A DNA stretch of 64,000 nt, taken from positions 17,059,884 through 17,123,883 of the forward strand of contig JAMKCF010000012.1 in the NCBI GenBank assembly GCA_023634235.1, in the 5' to 3' direction. The DNA comes from Pisaster brevispinus (Eukaryota > Echinodermata > Asteroidea > Forcipulatida > Asteriidae). The notes beneath the pieces are model-generated. The model was not told the DNA's origin. It searched no databases and saw only the letters and a program-made list of their open reading frames with translations. Positions 1 to 11,872 of the stretch are shown here, piece by piece; position 1 is the stretch's first letter; the number at the start of each line of letters is the position of its first letter. The position numbers were made by a program, and so were the translations under genes.

Positions 1-3000
1 ATGGTTTTTTTAGAATCTACAATCGTGCTTGAAATTTTTGAAACTACTGTCAATCATCGGGAGAAATTCCGAGTGCTTGAATGTAGTCACTCGTTGCGGT
101 TGTTGACTGTGACCCATTTTTCGGTGACAAATTTCCAGGAAACATGTTTTAAATTGCAAAAAAAATTAACATCGAAATGTCCTCTTCTCGAAAAGGTAAG
201 GTTTTAGGGATATTTTTTTACTAGGATTAACGTTCCTTTTCCATTGAAATATTTTTACTTGGATTGAAGTTCCTGTTTCTTTGAAATTCTTACTTGGAGA
301 GTAAGTCTCTTTTTCATCGAAATACTCGGCACGAAGTTTTAGGTACAAGTTCTAATGTAATGTTTACCAAAACTTTATTGCCAATTTCATTGAAATAGAT
401 TTAGGTTTAAGTTTCAATGAAATTTTCACGGCGAGATGAAAACTTATTTCGATGAAATGCTTACAGACTTCAGTTCCTGTTTTAGTGAATCGCGAATACG
501 TAATACCGGTTTCAATGGAATTTTCACCAAGAGTTCAGGGGTACCTTTTTTAAGAAAAATTTTAACAAAGTCTTTGTTTGCAGCGATCAGGTTTACATTA
601 TTTCTAGTGAATGTTTTCTTATGCCCTGAAAACAAACCAATGTACCCTTCCTTTAGAGCACGATGCTCGACTGAGTTTGTTCTTCAACGTTCTCGTGGGA
701 TTGTAACATTTTTTTAGTTTAGTTGTTGATGAGAGTCTTGTTGTGTATAAGGTTTCAGAGTGTATGGAAAAACCATGAAGCAGTAATGTCGCCGTATGTA
801 GGTCTGCTGACAGGCAATTTGGGACGCTTGATCTGAAAATCTACCGCTATTTGAAATAGAATTTCAAGCGATTCAGAATATAAAGCACATATTTTGATTT
901 CGATATATTCCCTTAACTCTCCCCATAGATTTGCTTTGTGACAGTGGCTAATTAAGGTTGGATAATTAAATCCAGGCACCCTCTTTTGTTATCTGGGGCG
1001 GCATCTCCAAAGACTGCGCAAGATTAGCGGGTGTGCGTGCGTGATGGTCGGGGGGGGGTAATTGTTTTCCGTGTCGTGTGAAGCTCGTGTGTCGTGATCC
1101 TTTGAGCTGCAAATTATTCACTCCTTTTGATGGGACATTTGGGGAAATTAGTGGCACATATTTATTTTCGTAAAGAGATGTATAATTCCTAAGTGTTTGG
1201 ATGGGCAATTGCAACATCGAAGTGTCATGTTTTTTAAGGGACATCCTTAATTAATCTGTGGCGATTTCGATGAAACGACCGACGACTGTTTCCAGAAAAC
1301 AGGACTGTCGTTTTTTGCCCTGAAAACAGTTGCACAGCAACGGTGAAACTGCAAAACTCTCCATAAGAACGTACTGGGACGTCATTCGTTTAAGAAATTG
1401 TGTGTGAGGACCTCGTAGTTCTCAAAGATCAAATAAAGCCATGCGAAGAGCATGGGGAAATACTTTGCACTGCTCGTCGATAGAGGGCGCTCGGTGCAGG
1501 CATCCCGGATTGTGAGGACTCGAGTTGTATCATTGAGTAACAATAGTCTAGTGTAGTTTTCATGACTATTTCATGACTCTGTCAGATATCATAAACTCAT
1601 ATACCTACTCTTCCAGCTAGAGGCTATTAAACAAACTTTTGCTTGTGTTGCAGTAACAGTTGTTACCGCTTCCATAAAAATAAAAACGTCACAGCCGATT
1701 CACACCCCCCCCCCCACACACACACACACATTCTCAAAAATGCATCCTTGTGGAACATTCTTTTGTTCTTTCCTTTGTCCCTGCACTTAACAGTTTCCCA
1801 TAGACTTTGTACACAAATTTCCTTGTGGAGCACCCCGGTCTTTAGAATTTCCATGTGGAGACCTTTTGTTTTCACTTTTTTGTTTTGTCCTTGGTCTCCA
1901 TAAGGTACCGAATATGAGCACACCACTACACACACCAACCTTTCAAACGTCATACGTATAGTGCTGCGCATTAAACTGGACAAAAAGCATCAAGGCTTAA
2001 TGTTACACGATCTAGGTCTATGCATGTTGTTGCAAAGTGTTCCTTAATTCATTTATCAGTTGTCTTTCTATGCTAACATTGTCCACGGTTTCAAGGTTTC
2101 AAAAACGTTGATGAAAACGCGAGCATGTTAGCAATTACCCATTTAAAATCATTTCTGTCTGAAAGGTTTTTTTCCCACAAAATGGGGTTTGCAAACAATA
2201 ACACCTTAAAATGTTCTGTTGATTTCAACAGATGGCAGTTGTGTCGTCCGTTTTTCCTCACTGCCTTCAATGCTGGCCATCCCATTATTTGTTTCTATCT
2301 ACGACCAAAACGCCCATACTAGACTGACTGTCTCCCGTTGTCTGACAGAATCACACTCGACCCCGACGGTCACGAGGAGAATCGCACTCGACCCCCCAGT
2401 GACGAGGTGTTCCGAAAAATAAATACGCGAACTTGACGAAATGAGTGTCACTAATAATAACCCAGCAGCATCGGTGCCGAGTATAGCCATTAAACCATTA
2501 CCGGATACATTGCTCATTATTATCATTCTTAATAATTATTCTGATTTACAAACAACCACAAGGTTGGCACACGCAGCAGTGGTTTACATAACCATATCAT
2601 AACAAAATGTGTTCAGAACTATTTAGAAATGCACACAAATGAAATAATACAAACAACAACACAAGTGTTATGAAAGGATCAAAAGCATTCTGTACGTGTT
2701 TACCATTAAAGTGTGGGATATAAATTATTAAGTATTGGTTTAATTCATACAAATAAAAAGGTAAAGGAATGTACAGTATGGCAATTGATGGGTTGACTTG
2801 CACTTTTATACAGTGATTGACAAGATTATAAAGATGGGAGTTAAGTAAAATATTTAAATATTAGATAAACAACCAGAGAAAAAACACTATCAAGTAGACA
2901 AAAACAAGACAAATGTGCATGAATATATACAATTGAAAAGCCCTTTTTCAAAATCCATAATTCAAGGGAAACGTATATTAGGGGGCGTGTCCGAATTGGC

Positions 3001-5040
3001 GGCTATGGCTACGGCTACAGCTACGGCTACGGCTGGATCTCCGCGTCATCACACGTTGGGGTACAGAACGCCCTCAGCGACACCCTTATACAGTCGTACT
3101 CGTAGCTGTAGCCGCCATTTTGGATACGGCCTTACCTTACATTTTTAGTGGTCTGTATTGTGGTTTTTTATATTTTTGTTTTATAGTAGGCAGGTTACGT
3201 AAAGAGGGCCATGGACGACCCTAGAAAGCACGTTGTCTGTTTTTCCCCTGTACATTGAACAGTGTTTACCTCTGAAAACCACAGGCCTTTACGTTCAGGC
3301 ACCTTGGTGTTTAGCGAGCACCGAGGAGCCTCCAGCCCCTCGAGGGTTTACGGTCAAGACTTACCCGTCGTGAAGGAGGAAATTGTCACGCCTCTCACGG
3401 GTTGACGACCGGAACTACGAATTGTGAGGAAAGATAAAAAGCGACTAAACTGTCCTGCTTGTCACATTTCTGTTTGTTTCTGGTCAGACCTTAAACTGCT
3501 CGGGGCCAGGATGAGTCATTCGGAGTAATTTTGGTTGTAGCTAAATTATGTTTGTTTTTGTTTATTCTTTTTTGTGTTTTAGTAATAAAATAATAACAAA
3601 ACATAATTTATATCGCGCATTGAAGATCAAAGATCCCTCAATGCGCTTTTACGTAATAAAAGGGTTCAATGTCACATAATTACACCAATAATTATTAAAC
3701 ACCAAACAAGCTGCATGCAAAAACAACGTTTAGGAATTTATTTCAATTTCAATGATAGGATACACCTCCAATCTTGACAACAGAAATGAGGTAAGAGATC
3801 CTCAGACATATCTCTGGGGTCGACCCCAATGTTTGTTTTAAATATGTGTACCAACTTATTTATTTATTTATTTATTTATTTTGTGTTTTAGTTACGACAC
3901 AAACATATTGTTGCACACTTGGTCAATTTTAAAAAGACAAAATTATTCATGATGTATATCCAAGATCAGAAGACGAATCATTTCGTTAGAGAATGCCTTA
4001 GAGCCAAAATTATGTTTTAAAATAGTAACCGAACACGACAAGAATCTCTTGATTCAACATCAGTAAGATTGATTTTCGATTTAGTCTGCCTAAAGAGGGC
4101 GCTATACAACCTTGGCATAGCCGCGAAAGGAATGGCGAGGACCTGCTGGCAATTCAAGCTTCAGCTAATGTGGGCACGATTATTAAATTGTTATACGAAA
4201 TCTTATAAGTCTCAGACAGACCAAGTACAATAATCGGTCGATGCTTGTATAAACCTTATAGGGGACTTCAATTCAGACTGAAATTAATCTTATAAGATAT
4301 CTTCAATTATGAGTGCAGCCACAGGTGGCGATGCAGACGTGCAATAAAAGAGGCTCGTCCTTATTACACGGGTTAGGGTTTGACCATACACTTCCCCTCT
4401 TTCTCACCGAATAGTAACCCCTTCATTTTCGTTTCCCCGCTGTCCTGTAAGTCTACACCACCAGCTCCTTCGATCCAATCGAATGTCTGGTATGTAGGTT
4501 AATGACGGCAGAGGGCTGTGAAAATATTGACTCATGTAATGACATTTTCGGGTGGGGGTTTTTCAGGATGAAGTCATTCTCTCTTGGGGCCTTCGTATAG
4601 AGCCAGTGGCTGTTTTGAGGTGATTTTTTAGGGATGCAAACGAATACAGCTTGCTTTTTTATTTTGCTGAATGCTGGGAGGGTGCTGTTTAGATAGGTAT
4701 ACGTTTCCCCTACCGCTTCAAGTTGCCAATGGAGTGCTGTTTAACAAGATATTGCATTGCACCCACGAGGTTAATGAACACACTTTTGCGAAGAACTTTT
4801 CACACTCCCGTAAAAAGGAACAACAAATAAACATAGTCCATCCTTGAGGCTTCCAGATAATTGTTTGATTATTTTGCTCAAGTTCCACACAGTGGTACAA
4901 AACGTGTAATAGATTTAGTCAAAATATTGTGCTTTACTGAAGGGGCAAATAAGTTGTGCACACCTTGCAAGTTTAATAGACATTTGCCATTGACATCTCT
5001 ATTTTTTTTTTCTCTCTCTCTCTTTCTGTCTCTCTTCCAG
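1..5040. other. Gene-poor, repeat-bearing intergenic DNA
   Basis: No convincing coding exon is seen on either strand. About 200-560 is a degenerate repeat in which phrases like CAATGAAATTTTCAC recur. A C-run followed by a (CA)n tract lies near 1705-1730 and a (TTTA)n tract at about 3856-3882. A foldback element at 2986-3131 is listed separately. The open frames here are short and show no codon or domain signal. Confidence 0.6.
2986..3131. mobile_element. Foldback/MITE with GGCTAC-repeat arms, copy 1
   Basis: The left arm reads GTCCGAATTGGCGGCTATGG and continues as GGCTAC-type hexamers. The right arm carries the reverse complement (GTAGCTGTAGCCGCCATTTT, then GGATACGGCC). The middle contains CGTCATCACACG. 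Related copies occur at 10344-10478, 13629-13747 and, partial, 38730-38805, so this is a dispersed non-autonomous element whose termini contain a variable simple repeat. The alanine/threonine-rich open frame across it is a by-product of the hexamers. Confidence 0.65.
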
Positions 5041-5126
5041 TTAAAAATCAATGCAACCAAACCGAGGCTGGAGGGCAACGTACAGTCTGATCCCCACTGT
5101 TTAAAGATGTCATCGCCACGAGAAAG
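5041..5126 (+). other. Candidate exon of an unrecognised transcript
   Basis: A long pyrimidine tract ending TCTCTCTTCCAG precedes 5041 and AGAAAG|GTAAGT follows 5126, both as good as the sites of the verified genes here. One frame is open across it and contains an ATG at 5107 (MSSPRE, then a split codon). Joined directly to the candidate exon at 9132-9219, this frame stops after 18 codons. The transcript would then be non-coding, a 5' UTR, or missing an intervening exon. No protein family is recognised. Confidence 0.35.
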
Positions 5127-5260
5127 GTAAGTAACTACTGGAAACGTATAACTGTGACACTCACTTGTTCACACACTTTATTTAGATAAGTAGCGAGCAG
5201 TGAATGTTGCATACATTTGTTGTTGAAACTTTACATTCTTTCAAATACCAACACTCTTAG

Positions 5261-5578
5261 AATTCCTGGGTCAGAATTGACGCGGATTCTGGGTCTGAGG
5301 TTACCTGACCCGTTTCTAAGTCAGGCTGAGCCGGGAACTGGTTAAAGTGGGATTTTAGTTTGGATTCTGCGTCAGTTTGACCCATTTCTGCGTCAGTTTG
5401 ACTCATTTCTGCGTCAGTTTGACCCATTTCTGCATCAGTTTGACCCATTTCTGCGTCAGTTTGACCCATTTCTTTGTCACTTTGACACAGATTCTGGATC
5501 ACACTGACCCGCCTCGCTCCCTTCCCCCTTTTTCCGGGGCCGGGACCGGGTTAGTTCAGACCCGGGAGTTTTTAGGGT
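5261..5578. repeat. GACCC-rich dispersed repeat, copy 1
   Basis: Begins GGGTCAGAATTGACGCGGAT and contains many TGACCC/GGGTCA phrases. A related block at 8135-8372 starts GGGTCAGAATTGAACTGGAT. The 21-bp tandem at 5371-5475 lies inside this copy and is absent from the other, so it is an internal expansion. No gene is seen between 5127 and 9131. Confidence 0.55.
5371..5475. repeat. 21-bp minisatellite, five units
   Basis: Five exact-length 21-bp units start at 5371, 5392, 5413, 5434 and 5455, each a variant of GTCAGTTTGACCCATTTCTG plus C. A decayed sixth unit follows. The period is a multiple of three, so it yields heptad-like open frames on both strands that are not genes. Confidence 0.85.
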
Positions 5579-6959
5579 GATGTTCTTAAAGAGCGGAAAT
5601 GGTCCAAAATAATCTATGGAAAAATTAATTGAAAATGATCGCGTTTTCCACATGTGGCTTTAAGTATTGGTGGGTTGTTGTTGTTGTTTTATAAGTGCAG
5701 CATTATAATCTCCTCAGAGAAATATTAACCCTGATATGATTGAAATTCACAGTTGAAATCAGTCATTGGTTCGTAGTTATTTCTCCCTTTTCACGGAGTA
5801 TATATACATTGAAAACTGGATCAGCATTCTTTCTTTACTGAACGGAAAACAAGCCTTCAAAGCTCTGTTCGTGGTCCAAAGAAAACTCAATTAATTCCTG
5901 CACCTCTTGGGCATTATGGGGGATTTTTTTATATTTTATTTTGTATTTTGTATTTTATTTTTTTTTCATAACTCAGATTCAATAATACGATCACGGTGAA
6001 CGTTTACTCATCATTACTATGTAAGTTGTTATTATTTTGTGTGAATAACGATGACAACAAACCGACTAGTCGCAACTGTGGAGGGGAAAACAATGTGTTA
6101 CATGGAGGATATACCTTTGGTAAAATACTCCAAAAATGTATGACCATAAAAACTTAAAGAAGCACTGCAGATGTAAGAGCAGAAGTCTGCGGTAATGACA
6201 TTGGTCTCAGTGGTGTGTTAGTGCGCACGCACGAGCAGCAATTTGCATAATTCATGGGCAAGGCATCAACACGTGGTTTAACGCGCATTTTAAAAATCCA
6301 TTGACTTTCGTGTCACATAACGGTACTTTCTCGCGTTCCTGTAATTGCACACGTATATTGCGCACTCTATACTCTCTGTTTTGACAGAATCCAACTCAAA
6401 AATCCTTCGGTAAACAAACTTATGTAGACGTGCTCGGGACGGACAAACTTGTCCAAACACTTTCAGTTCGGTTTTTGAGTATTTATCCAAGTACAGAGAA
6501 GATGTTTTAGTACAAGTGGTCTCTAGCTACGTAATGTAAATACTTTTTAGCTGAAGTTTCGGGATCCACGAGCTAGGTTGTGAGGAAATGTGAAAGGGGT
6601 CGACAGGTCGAGGACCATCTTAGCGTAAGTTTAGTACTGGTTGGGTTTTGAAACACGAAGATCGAGTTTGCCATCGCAAACTTTGTTTTAGACGAAGTTG
6701 GGAATAATAAAGTTTGTACCAAATAAAAATACCTGGGAGGGATGACTTTTGGGATGACACTGAAGGGGAATTGGACATAAGATCAACAATTATTTTACAA
6801 GGTAGCCTTGTTTGACAATCACTTTGGTGTGCGTGACAACAATGGAATCATGTTTAGAAAAGTGGCATTAATATTGTCACAATTTGTTCAAATCAACATT
6901 ATAAAACGTATGGTCATCGTTTGGTTTTGACCGCCCAAAATATTGTGTAATGTCTATGC

Positions 6960-7270
6960 GAAAATGTGCTTGCTATAAAGATGGTAATGGTAGTAAGCAT
7001 CCTGCGATGTTATTTCATCCGAAATATCCCTGTTGATTATGAATCAATTTTATCAATTGGATCTGAGAAGGTAACGATTCATCTTTTTTCAGATTTCTGA
7101 GGGTTGGTGTCCGTTTGCTAATGGTGCAGTCAGTGATGCGATTGGTACCCGCTGACACCTCGATAAAACTGCCACTGGATGGATTCGACGTTCGTATGCC
7201 AATACCGCAGCAGTTCTTTGCTGTTTTCTCAGCAAGTAGCCCTGTATTCAGCTGAAACTTTCACAGGTGA
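6960..7270 (+). mobile_element. Foldback-family element, single-arm copy (family F)
   Basis: Carries the family phrases AAGATGGTAATGGTAGTAAG, GATTTCTGAGGGTTGGTGTC, GGTACCCGCTG, CACTGGATGGATTC and GTATTCAGCTGAAACTTTCA. The same phrases in the same order, or inverted, occur at 28205-28865, 33895-34275 and 36825-37420. No open reading frame of note is present, so it is a non-autonomous dispersed repeat. Confidence 0.6.
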
Positions 7271-7661
7271 TTTTTATTGTATCTTTTTTTATAATGTTAC
7301 CTATAAATAAGCATTAAATTGACAAACTACCGTGGACGTGTGCCTCTGCAGCAGGTGATTGCATTAATGTCAACACATTCTCGGTGATGTCACTGCGGCT
7401 CGCTGACCGTCGTATGTTCACCGAAGACCCCCATCCGTTTAGGTTATAAGGGTGTAGCCTCTAGCTGGCCTGACACTTCACGGATGCAATTGCGTCCGTT
7501 GCCTTTGGTCAATGCATTTTGCCCTTTGAAATGTTCAAATACAATTTCCTCATACTATAGCGTTGTCCTTTATCAAGGAAAAACGCCTCGGTGGCCCTAC
7601 CCCCCCCCCCACCTTGTTGTGGGGGGGAGACTAAAGACCACATTCATATATATGTTGTCGT

Positions 7662-8095
7662 GTCGTGGCCGAGCGGATAAGAGCACCGGACTCAAGCTCT
7701 GGTGTTTCCGACTCAGCAGAGTGTGGGTTCGAGTCCCGGTCGTGACACTTGTGTCCTTAAGCAAGACACTTAACCATTATTGCTTCGTCCTTCGGATGGG
7801 ACGAAAAGCCGTTGTTCCCGTGTGTTGTGTAATGCACGTAAAAGAACCAGTGCACTTATCGAAAAGAGAAGGGGTCCGCCCCGGTGTTCCTGGTTTGATT
7901 GGCTGCATATTGCGCCACAGCACCTTGTAAACCATAACATGGTGCTTTGTAAAGGAGTAGGTCTCATACTTCAAACGAAGCCCCACATACCTTGCAGGAA
8001 AAAACTTAATGTTGAAGCGCCTTGAGCGTCACTGAGTGACGGATATGAGCGCTATATAAGAAGCCGTTATTATTATTATTATGTTGTTGTTGTTG
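7662..8095 (+). mobile_element. tRNA-Leu-derived SINE
   Basis: The head (7662-7746, 85 nt) folds like tRNA-Leu: box A TGGCCGAGCGGATAAGAG, anticodon loop CTCAAGC (anticodon CAA), a long variable arm and box B GGTTCGAGTCC. The acceptor stem pairs with several G-U wobbles. A SINE body follows (TTAAGCAAGACACTTAACC, GTAATGCACGTAAAAGAACC), then a LINE-like tail GAGCGCTATATAAGAAGCC and a TTA/TTG microsatellite. A second sense copy is at 47095-47495. The continuing body argues against a functional tRNA gene. Confidence 0.8.
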
Positions 8096-8134
8096 TTGAA
8101 TGTTCTAAATAAGAGTTATTTAAAGTACACTCTA

Positions 8135-8372
8135 AAAACAGCCGGGTCAGAATTGAACTGGATTCCGGGACCCTGGGTGCCAGATCATTCCTGGGACAAA
8201 CTAACCCGGAAACTTGTTCAAAACAAAAAGGGATTTTGACCCGTATTCTGCGTCATTTTGACCCATTCATTGGCCAGTTTGACACAGAGTATGGGTTCAT
8301 ATTGACCCAGAAATGGGTCAAACCCCACGGGACCCAGACCCAGGTCGATTCTGATCCGGAAATGTTCAGACT
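8135..8372. repeat. GACCC-rich dispersed repeat, copy 2
   Basis: Shares GGGTCAGAATTGA and multiple TTGACCCA / GGGTCAAA phrases with 5261-5578 but lacks the 21-bp expansion. Non-coding. Confidence 0.5.
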
Positions 8373-8486
8373 GTAGCCAATGACGTATATCAAGATCAGT
8401 TTTATACTCGTGGCGGCCGTGTTTATAATAAGTGAAGCAGATAGATGTCAAGTGAGGGCGCTAGTCAGGTTGTCCTGGGCAGAGCT

Positions 8487-8531
8487 CACTGATCTCTATT
8501 ATACTGACTGTCAGTATTATAGAGATCAGTG
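8487..8531. repeat. Near-perfect 45-bp palindrome
   Basis: Left arm 8487-8508 (begins CACTGATCTCTATT) and right arm 8510-8531 (ends ATAGAGATCAGTG) are reverse complements with one mismatch and a single base between them. AGAGCT lies just outside both arms. It could form a cruciform or, if transcribed, a hairpin with almost no loop. It may be the core of a tiny foldback element. Confidence 0.8.
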
Positions 8532-9007
8532 GCAGAGCTGTGTATTGACTGATCCAGATGCACCAGGCTAGGGTGCTCAACATTAACAGACATAAATTCC
8601 TGCGCCAGACTATTACCATAATTTGTAGGCCATCAACTTTAGGGGGTCATGCAAAATAATGGATTGTGTAATTACGACCAGTTGTCACAACCTGGGGGTT
8701 CTTTACTTCAACTTAGGAGGAAACTAAGATAGATTTATAGGCTTTGAATGTGGTTCTATTTGGCTTGGGAAGTGGTGGAGTGATTCATGAAAACTGGCCG
8801 CAAGTCGGTTTGGAAAAAGGCACAATGGTGGTTTTTTTTTTCTGGGGTCATTAGAGAAACTTCAAAACGAAAGAAATCTTAAGTATTGTTGTCCGAAAGT
8901 ATGTTTGATTGGTTTTCAAGAGGCTGAGAGACTTCACAGTTTTGTGGGGTGTTTTTGGTTTTAAGCATTTAGCACTGGTTTTCTGGGAAGTTTATCTAAT
9001 TAGTGTG

Positions 9008-9045
9008 GTGCACCCATTACTCTCAATGGAGATAAATGGGTGCAC
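9008..9045. repeat. Small inverted repeat
   Basis: GTGCACCCATT at 9008-9018 and AATGGGTGCAC at 9035-9045 are perfect 11-bp inverted repeats around a 16-bp centre. Confidence 0.7.
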
Positions 9046-9131
9046 ACTTTATACAAAATGGTGGCGCCCCATGCAGCCATTTTGATGAGGGATTTAAACA
9101 TGTCTGCCTTTTGTTTCCATTTTTCTTATAG

Positions 9132-9219
9132 GCTTGGAACGACGACAGAAATTAGTTGGATGCGATGACGCATTGTCAGCTGGTTGCTGCTTATTTAAAG
9201 CGCTCATTACCTGTAAACA
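9132..9219 (+). other. Second candidate exon of an unrecognised transcript
   Basis: TTTCCATTTTTCTTATAG precedes it and ACA|GTAAGTAT follows, both strong. The third frame is open throughout (TTGGAACGACGACAG onward); the other two have stops. The phase does not join the open frame of 5041-5126 directly. A further 32-nt splice-flanked segment is at 13270-13301 (acceptor CTTTTGTAG, donor CAG|GTAATT). The product is not recognised. Confidence 0.33.
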
Positions 9220-9501
9220 GTAAGTATAGCAATAATGTTGTCATTTCGTAAAATTACAATATATTTTTTACAGAATATTCAAAGTTTTCAAAGAGTGGTT
9301 CACTAGGTTTGTTTTTGAGAGAACACCCATCAACAATCTATGTGAAGAGGAGTAGGGGGTGGATATGGCATCATAAATGTCAAGTTTCAGAAAAGTGATT
9401 CACGCACAATGATACGTGTGCATCAAATTGGCGTATCGTACATACTGGAAAGTTAATTACCCGAGCATTACGACGTTAGCCACCATTGCCACTCTATGGG
9501 G

Positions 9502-9635
9502 GACTTTTGGGACGCTATTTGGCAGCGGACTTAACAGGTAAATCCATTGTTTCTCGGTAATGCGTGCATGCTCAGAACTACGTAAACAATGACAATTTAC
9601 CTGGTAAGTCTGCTGCCACCTAGCGTTCTAAAGTC
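9502..9635. mobile_element. MITE with long terminal inverted repeats (copy 1)
   Basis: Left terminus GACTTTTGGGACGCTATTTG pairs with right terminus ending CCACCTAGCGTTCTAAAGTC, with inner arms GGTAAATCCATTGTTT / AAACAATGACAATTTACC. A relative sits at 37745-37890. Otherwise 9220-15162 holds only repeats and non-coding DNA that I can recognise. Confidence 0.6.
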
Positions 9636-10343
9636 TTCAGTTAATTGTGTGTTAATTTCCACCCCTCTCCGCGTGGATCCCACAACATCAATAATGCTCG
9701 CAAAAGCTGCAACAGAAAAAGTTGTGCACGGGACCATGAGACGAATTCAACGGCTGCCTTTTCGGAAGGGGGGAAGGAGATTTTTGTTTTATTTTTCAAC
9801 AAACACATGTACCTCATTTCAGACTTAGACCTTGGTAGGTCTATGTTTGACATGGGATTTGATGTGCTAAGTACTGGAGTGCAAATAGTTTTCTGCCCCT
9901 AAAAAAACTAAACAGCTCTGATACCTGATCCCCCTTTTAGATATGTGGAATGGCCCAGTTTGTTGTACCATTGAACATAACTCCCCCTGCAGGTTTTTGG
10001 AGAAATGGCTTCATTAGTCATTGAAGGATTGATTAGCTGGTGCTCCGTCCCTATAAGAGTTAATTAATGTGCTTCTACGTGTAAGGCTAAGATCGATTGA
10101 AGAGTTAAGTTAAGGTTGATATCAAGCTAAGTTCAATGTGAATCAGTATCAAGATTAACTGTAAATTTGGGGAGTTTAAGATTGATTATTTTGTAGATGA
10201 GACTGATTATTTTGGAGCTAAGACTAATTGCAGAGCTTAATTAAACACTCCCAGGTTTTTTGTGGGCTTTTGTAATTTTTTTTATTAGTGCGCCCTCTGT
10301 TGGAAAGTACCTCGTAATTTTGCAAACCAAACCAAGTCTACGA

Positions 10344-10478
10344 CCATGTCCGAATTAGTGGCTTTGGTTGTTGCTTGACCGTCACGTGAACGTGTGTTGA
10401 CGTGCAGGACGCCCTTGGCAACAGCCTTAGCAACAGCCGGAGCCGTACCCACAGCCGCCAATTCTGCCTTGGCTTAAG
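10344..10478. mobile_element. Foldback/MITE with GGCTAC-type arms, copy 2
   Basis: Left end CATGTCCGAATTAGTGGC and right end AGCCGTACCCACAGCCGCCA match the family at 2986-3131, with a diverged interior. Confidence 0.55.
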
Positions 10479-11852
10479 ATAGTAATGTCTTTGAACAAGA
10501 CTTGCTATAGTACTGGCTTGAGACGCGTCTAAAATGTAAAATGCATTGAGTCGAATATAGATTGCGACCCCCCTCCTCTCAGCGCACAAAAGAACCACTC
10601 GAAATGAAACCGTATAAATGTTAAATCCCTATTGGGTTTTATACAATAATGAACGGCTACTAGCCGGAGGTAAAGTGGATACCAAGGTCTGCAATATAAA
10701 TACAACCATGAGATAAAATTGCTTCCACAGCATGAAAGACCTTCTCGGTTCAGAAAGTTGGGAAATCGATGGGACAATAAATGGCAGAGCTTTATCGAGT
10801 ATGGGCCCCTTAACCATGTTGTTTGTAGATTGTAGAAACTACAAACTTATTAATGTTGGGATTCCAATTTCAGGAATTCTTCGTACGGATTTTTATGGGG
10901 AGATACTTCTGTGCAAGAGGAAAAGGTTGTGTAGAGTGATGGGAACATTTGAGGGGAAACCCTCGGTCTCATGTCGGGCATATAGCGTGCCTTTTCGTTT
11001 GTGTCTTGACGTTTACTCATAGCTGATTCGGCCGTTATCAGATTTAGTTTAAGGAGCTGAACATGTTGAAAACAGTTTCTGTGTAACTCTAGGACTCGCA
11101 GTCAGTTATTTGAGGCGGCAAGAAACGCGGAAATCACTATAGGTCTATTCAATAGTTTCACCTACGGAAACACATTAGTGACACAATGTCAATCCATAAA
11201 TTTATGTTTACCAAACATAATTGGTTCATCCAACGGTTTTATTACAACAAAAGGTTAACGACACTTTCTCATATTGGTGGCATGATGTACTAGATGGGGT
11301 TGAATCCACTTCGCCAAAAAAAAATAATAATAATAATAATAACAACAAATCTACTGCAAATGGCCAGCGGGAAAACCTATGATGCTAATAATATCTTATA
11401 TCTGATAATCCGTTAATTGGTGATCAAGGACGGGATCAGTCACCCAAAAGATTATGTACGTCATATATTTTTTTTGTGCTATCAAATGCATTTTGTACTA
11501 AAGCAGCCATTTCTAAAGCTAGTATGCCACGGGCAGCATTACTTGATACATCAAAGAAACATCGGTGGCATCGATGTACAGTACGAAAATATGTTAACTC
11601 CATCAATCATTGCCAATATCCAAAATTAAAAATTAGATGAAGCTGTTTCTGAAATGATGACAGAGCATGCAGACTCTCGTGTATGAAACTGCTGAACAAT
11701 ATTGTCGATTAGTGTTTCATAAAATTAAATAATAGAGTTATACGGCGGGCCTGTGATTTATTTTTAGTCTAACTATTTTCATTTAACCATCTAAATTTGA
11801 TGGTATTTGGCCTACTGTACACTCCTGATACACTGGTATTTAGAGTTGTTTC

Positions 11853-11872
11853 GTCCCAACTATAGTTGGGAC
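11853..11872. repeat. Perfect 20-bp palindrome
   Basis: GTCCCAACTATAGTTGGGAC is its own reverse complement. Diverged copies of the same phrase (ACAACTACAGTTGGGAC; GCCCAACTATAGCTGGGAC) follow within about 120 bp, so this is a short cluster of GTTGGGAC motifs. Confidence 0.85.

Noticed and set aside
5257..5580. Heptad-repeat peptide frames on both strands
   Set aside because: The 21-bp period is a multiple of three, so every frame stays open by construction; no splice or start context.
7484..7930. 148-codon plus-strand frame
   Set aside because: It runs across the tRNA-derived SINE and has no protein-like composition.
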